In this document: in pieces, positions 5,277 to 5,592 of the stretch
Layout of the letters: each line of letters opens with the position of its first letter
Numbering within the stretch: position 1 is the stretch's first letter
From: Bacteroidales bacterium
Lineage (GTDB): Bacteria > Bacteroidota > Bacteroidia > Bacteroidales > DTU049
NCBI GenBank assembly: GCA_018432645.1
Contig: JAHDSP010000210.1
Location: 1 to 5,592 of the forward strand
Direction of reading: 5' to 3'
Length of the DNA stretch: 5,592 nucleotides
Made by a program: the position numbers and the translations under genes
The notes under the pieces: model-generated
The model's database searches: none
The model's input: only the letters and a program-made list of their open reading frames with translations
Told to the model about the DNA's origin: nothing

Positions 5277-5592
5277 TTAAATATTTTCATTTTTATTATT
5301 ATAGTTTAATTCCTGATATTTAGCATCTCCAAAAGCTAAAATAGGATAAAAGATAAAGGGTAAAAATAATAAACCAATTGTAAAGCCAGCACCTTTACCA
5401 AAAGATAAAGATAATTGATGTGTTATCAGTATAGTAATAACGATATTTACGACAGGTATTATCATCAGAAAAAGCCACCACCAAGGTTTCTTGACAATTT
5501 CTAAATATACTATTAAATTATAAATGGGTATTATAGCTGCCCATCCAGGCTTATTTGCTTTTTGAAATACTATCCATAATGAAATAATTAAC
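5277..5592 (-). CDS. DUF5684-type multi-pass membrane protein, 5'-truncated
   Basis: The frame is open from the right edge (first full codon 5591-5589) to the TAA at 5279-5277, 104 residues, with no start in the window. An internal Met at 5465 is not the start, because upstream codons continue the family pattern: LIISLWIVFQKANKPGWAAIIPIYNLIVYLEIVKKPWWWLF. The rest reads LMIIPVVNIVITILITHQLSLSFGKGAGFTIGLLFLPFIFYPILAFGDAKYQ. KPGWAAxIPxYN, KPWWW, FGKGxGF and LPFIFYPILxFGDAxYQ are hallmarks of DUF5684. Two to three membrane spans are visible. In some Bacteroidota this domain forms the N-terminal part of signal peptidase I; here the protein stops 12 residues after the FGDAKYQ signature, so it is a stand-alone form with a short Asn/Lys/Glu tail. 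Molecular function is unknown. It is convergent with tonB and shares its terminator. Confidence 0.85.
   Translation of the reverse strand, partial: LIISLWIVFQKANKPGWAAIIPIYNLIVYLEIVKKPWWWLFLMIIPVVNIVITILITHQLSLSFGKGAGFTIGLLFLPFIFYPILAFGDAKYQELNYNNKNENI

Overview
The window comes from an AT-rich genome of the phylum Bacteroidota. Five things point there: the style of the TonB protein, a tail-fibre-like secreted protein with the GNVGIxTTSP...LDVxGxIRA signature, a C-terminal GSHFRAYIE module on a second secreted protein, a DUF5684 membrane protein, and promoter-like matches to the Bacteroidota consensus (TTTG ... TAnnTTTG). Genus cannot be told from this stretch.

Layout. Positions 1-832 (+) are the 3' part of tsaD, the catalytic subunit for tRNA t6A modification; its start lies left of the window. 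Positions 833-1076 hold no gene. They separate tsaD from a convergent CoA-binding-fold gene (1077-1439, -) and contain a decayed 8-base tandem repeat followed by an unusual oligonucleotide-periodic block with roughly inverted ends, probably a dispersed intergenic repeat. Positions 1440-1796 also hold no gene: a promoter-like -7 box for the CoA-binding gene, a roughly 178-base segment bounded by 14-base inverted repeats, and a weak hairpin near the end of the next gene.

Positions 3975-1797 on the minus strand form a two-gene unit with a 7-base gap. First comes a secreted tail-fibre-like coiled-coil protein (189 aa). It is followed by a 533-aa exported protein whose body resembles an alpha/alpha-toroid and whose C-terminus is a short beta-type module common at the ends of Bacteroidota exported proteins. 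This pair is the least explained part of the window.

A 102-base divergent intergenic region carries a good Bacteroidota promoter for gcvH (4078-4455, +, glycine cleavage H protein) and a 13-base direct repeat. The tonB-type gene (4519-5199, +) follows 63 bases later, probably on the same transcript. A perfect 36-base palindrome flanked by A/T tracts ends that transcript and also serves the convergent DUF5684 gene (5277 to beyond the right edge, -), which is read through the window end without a start.

Most of the window is ordinary housekeeping and envelope genes. I see no CRISPR array, tRNA, rRNA, transposase, or defence or toxin system. The items worth a second look are the two intergenic repeat-like structures and the secreted gene pair.
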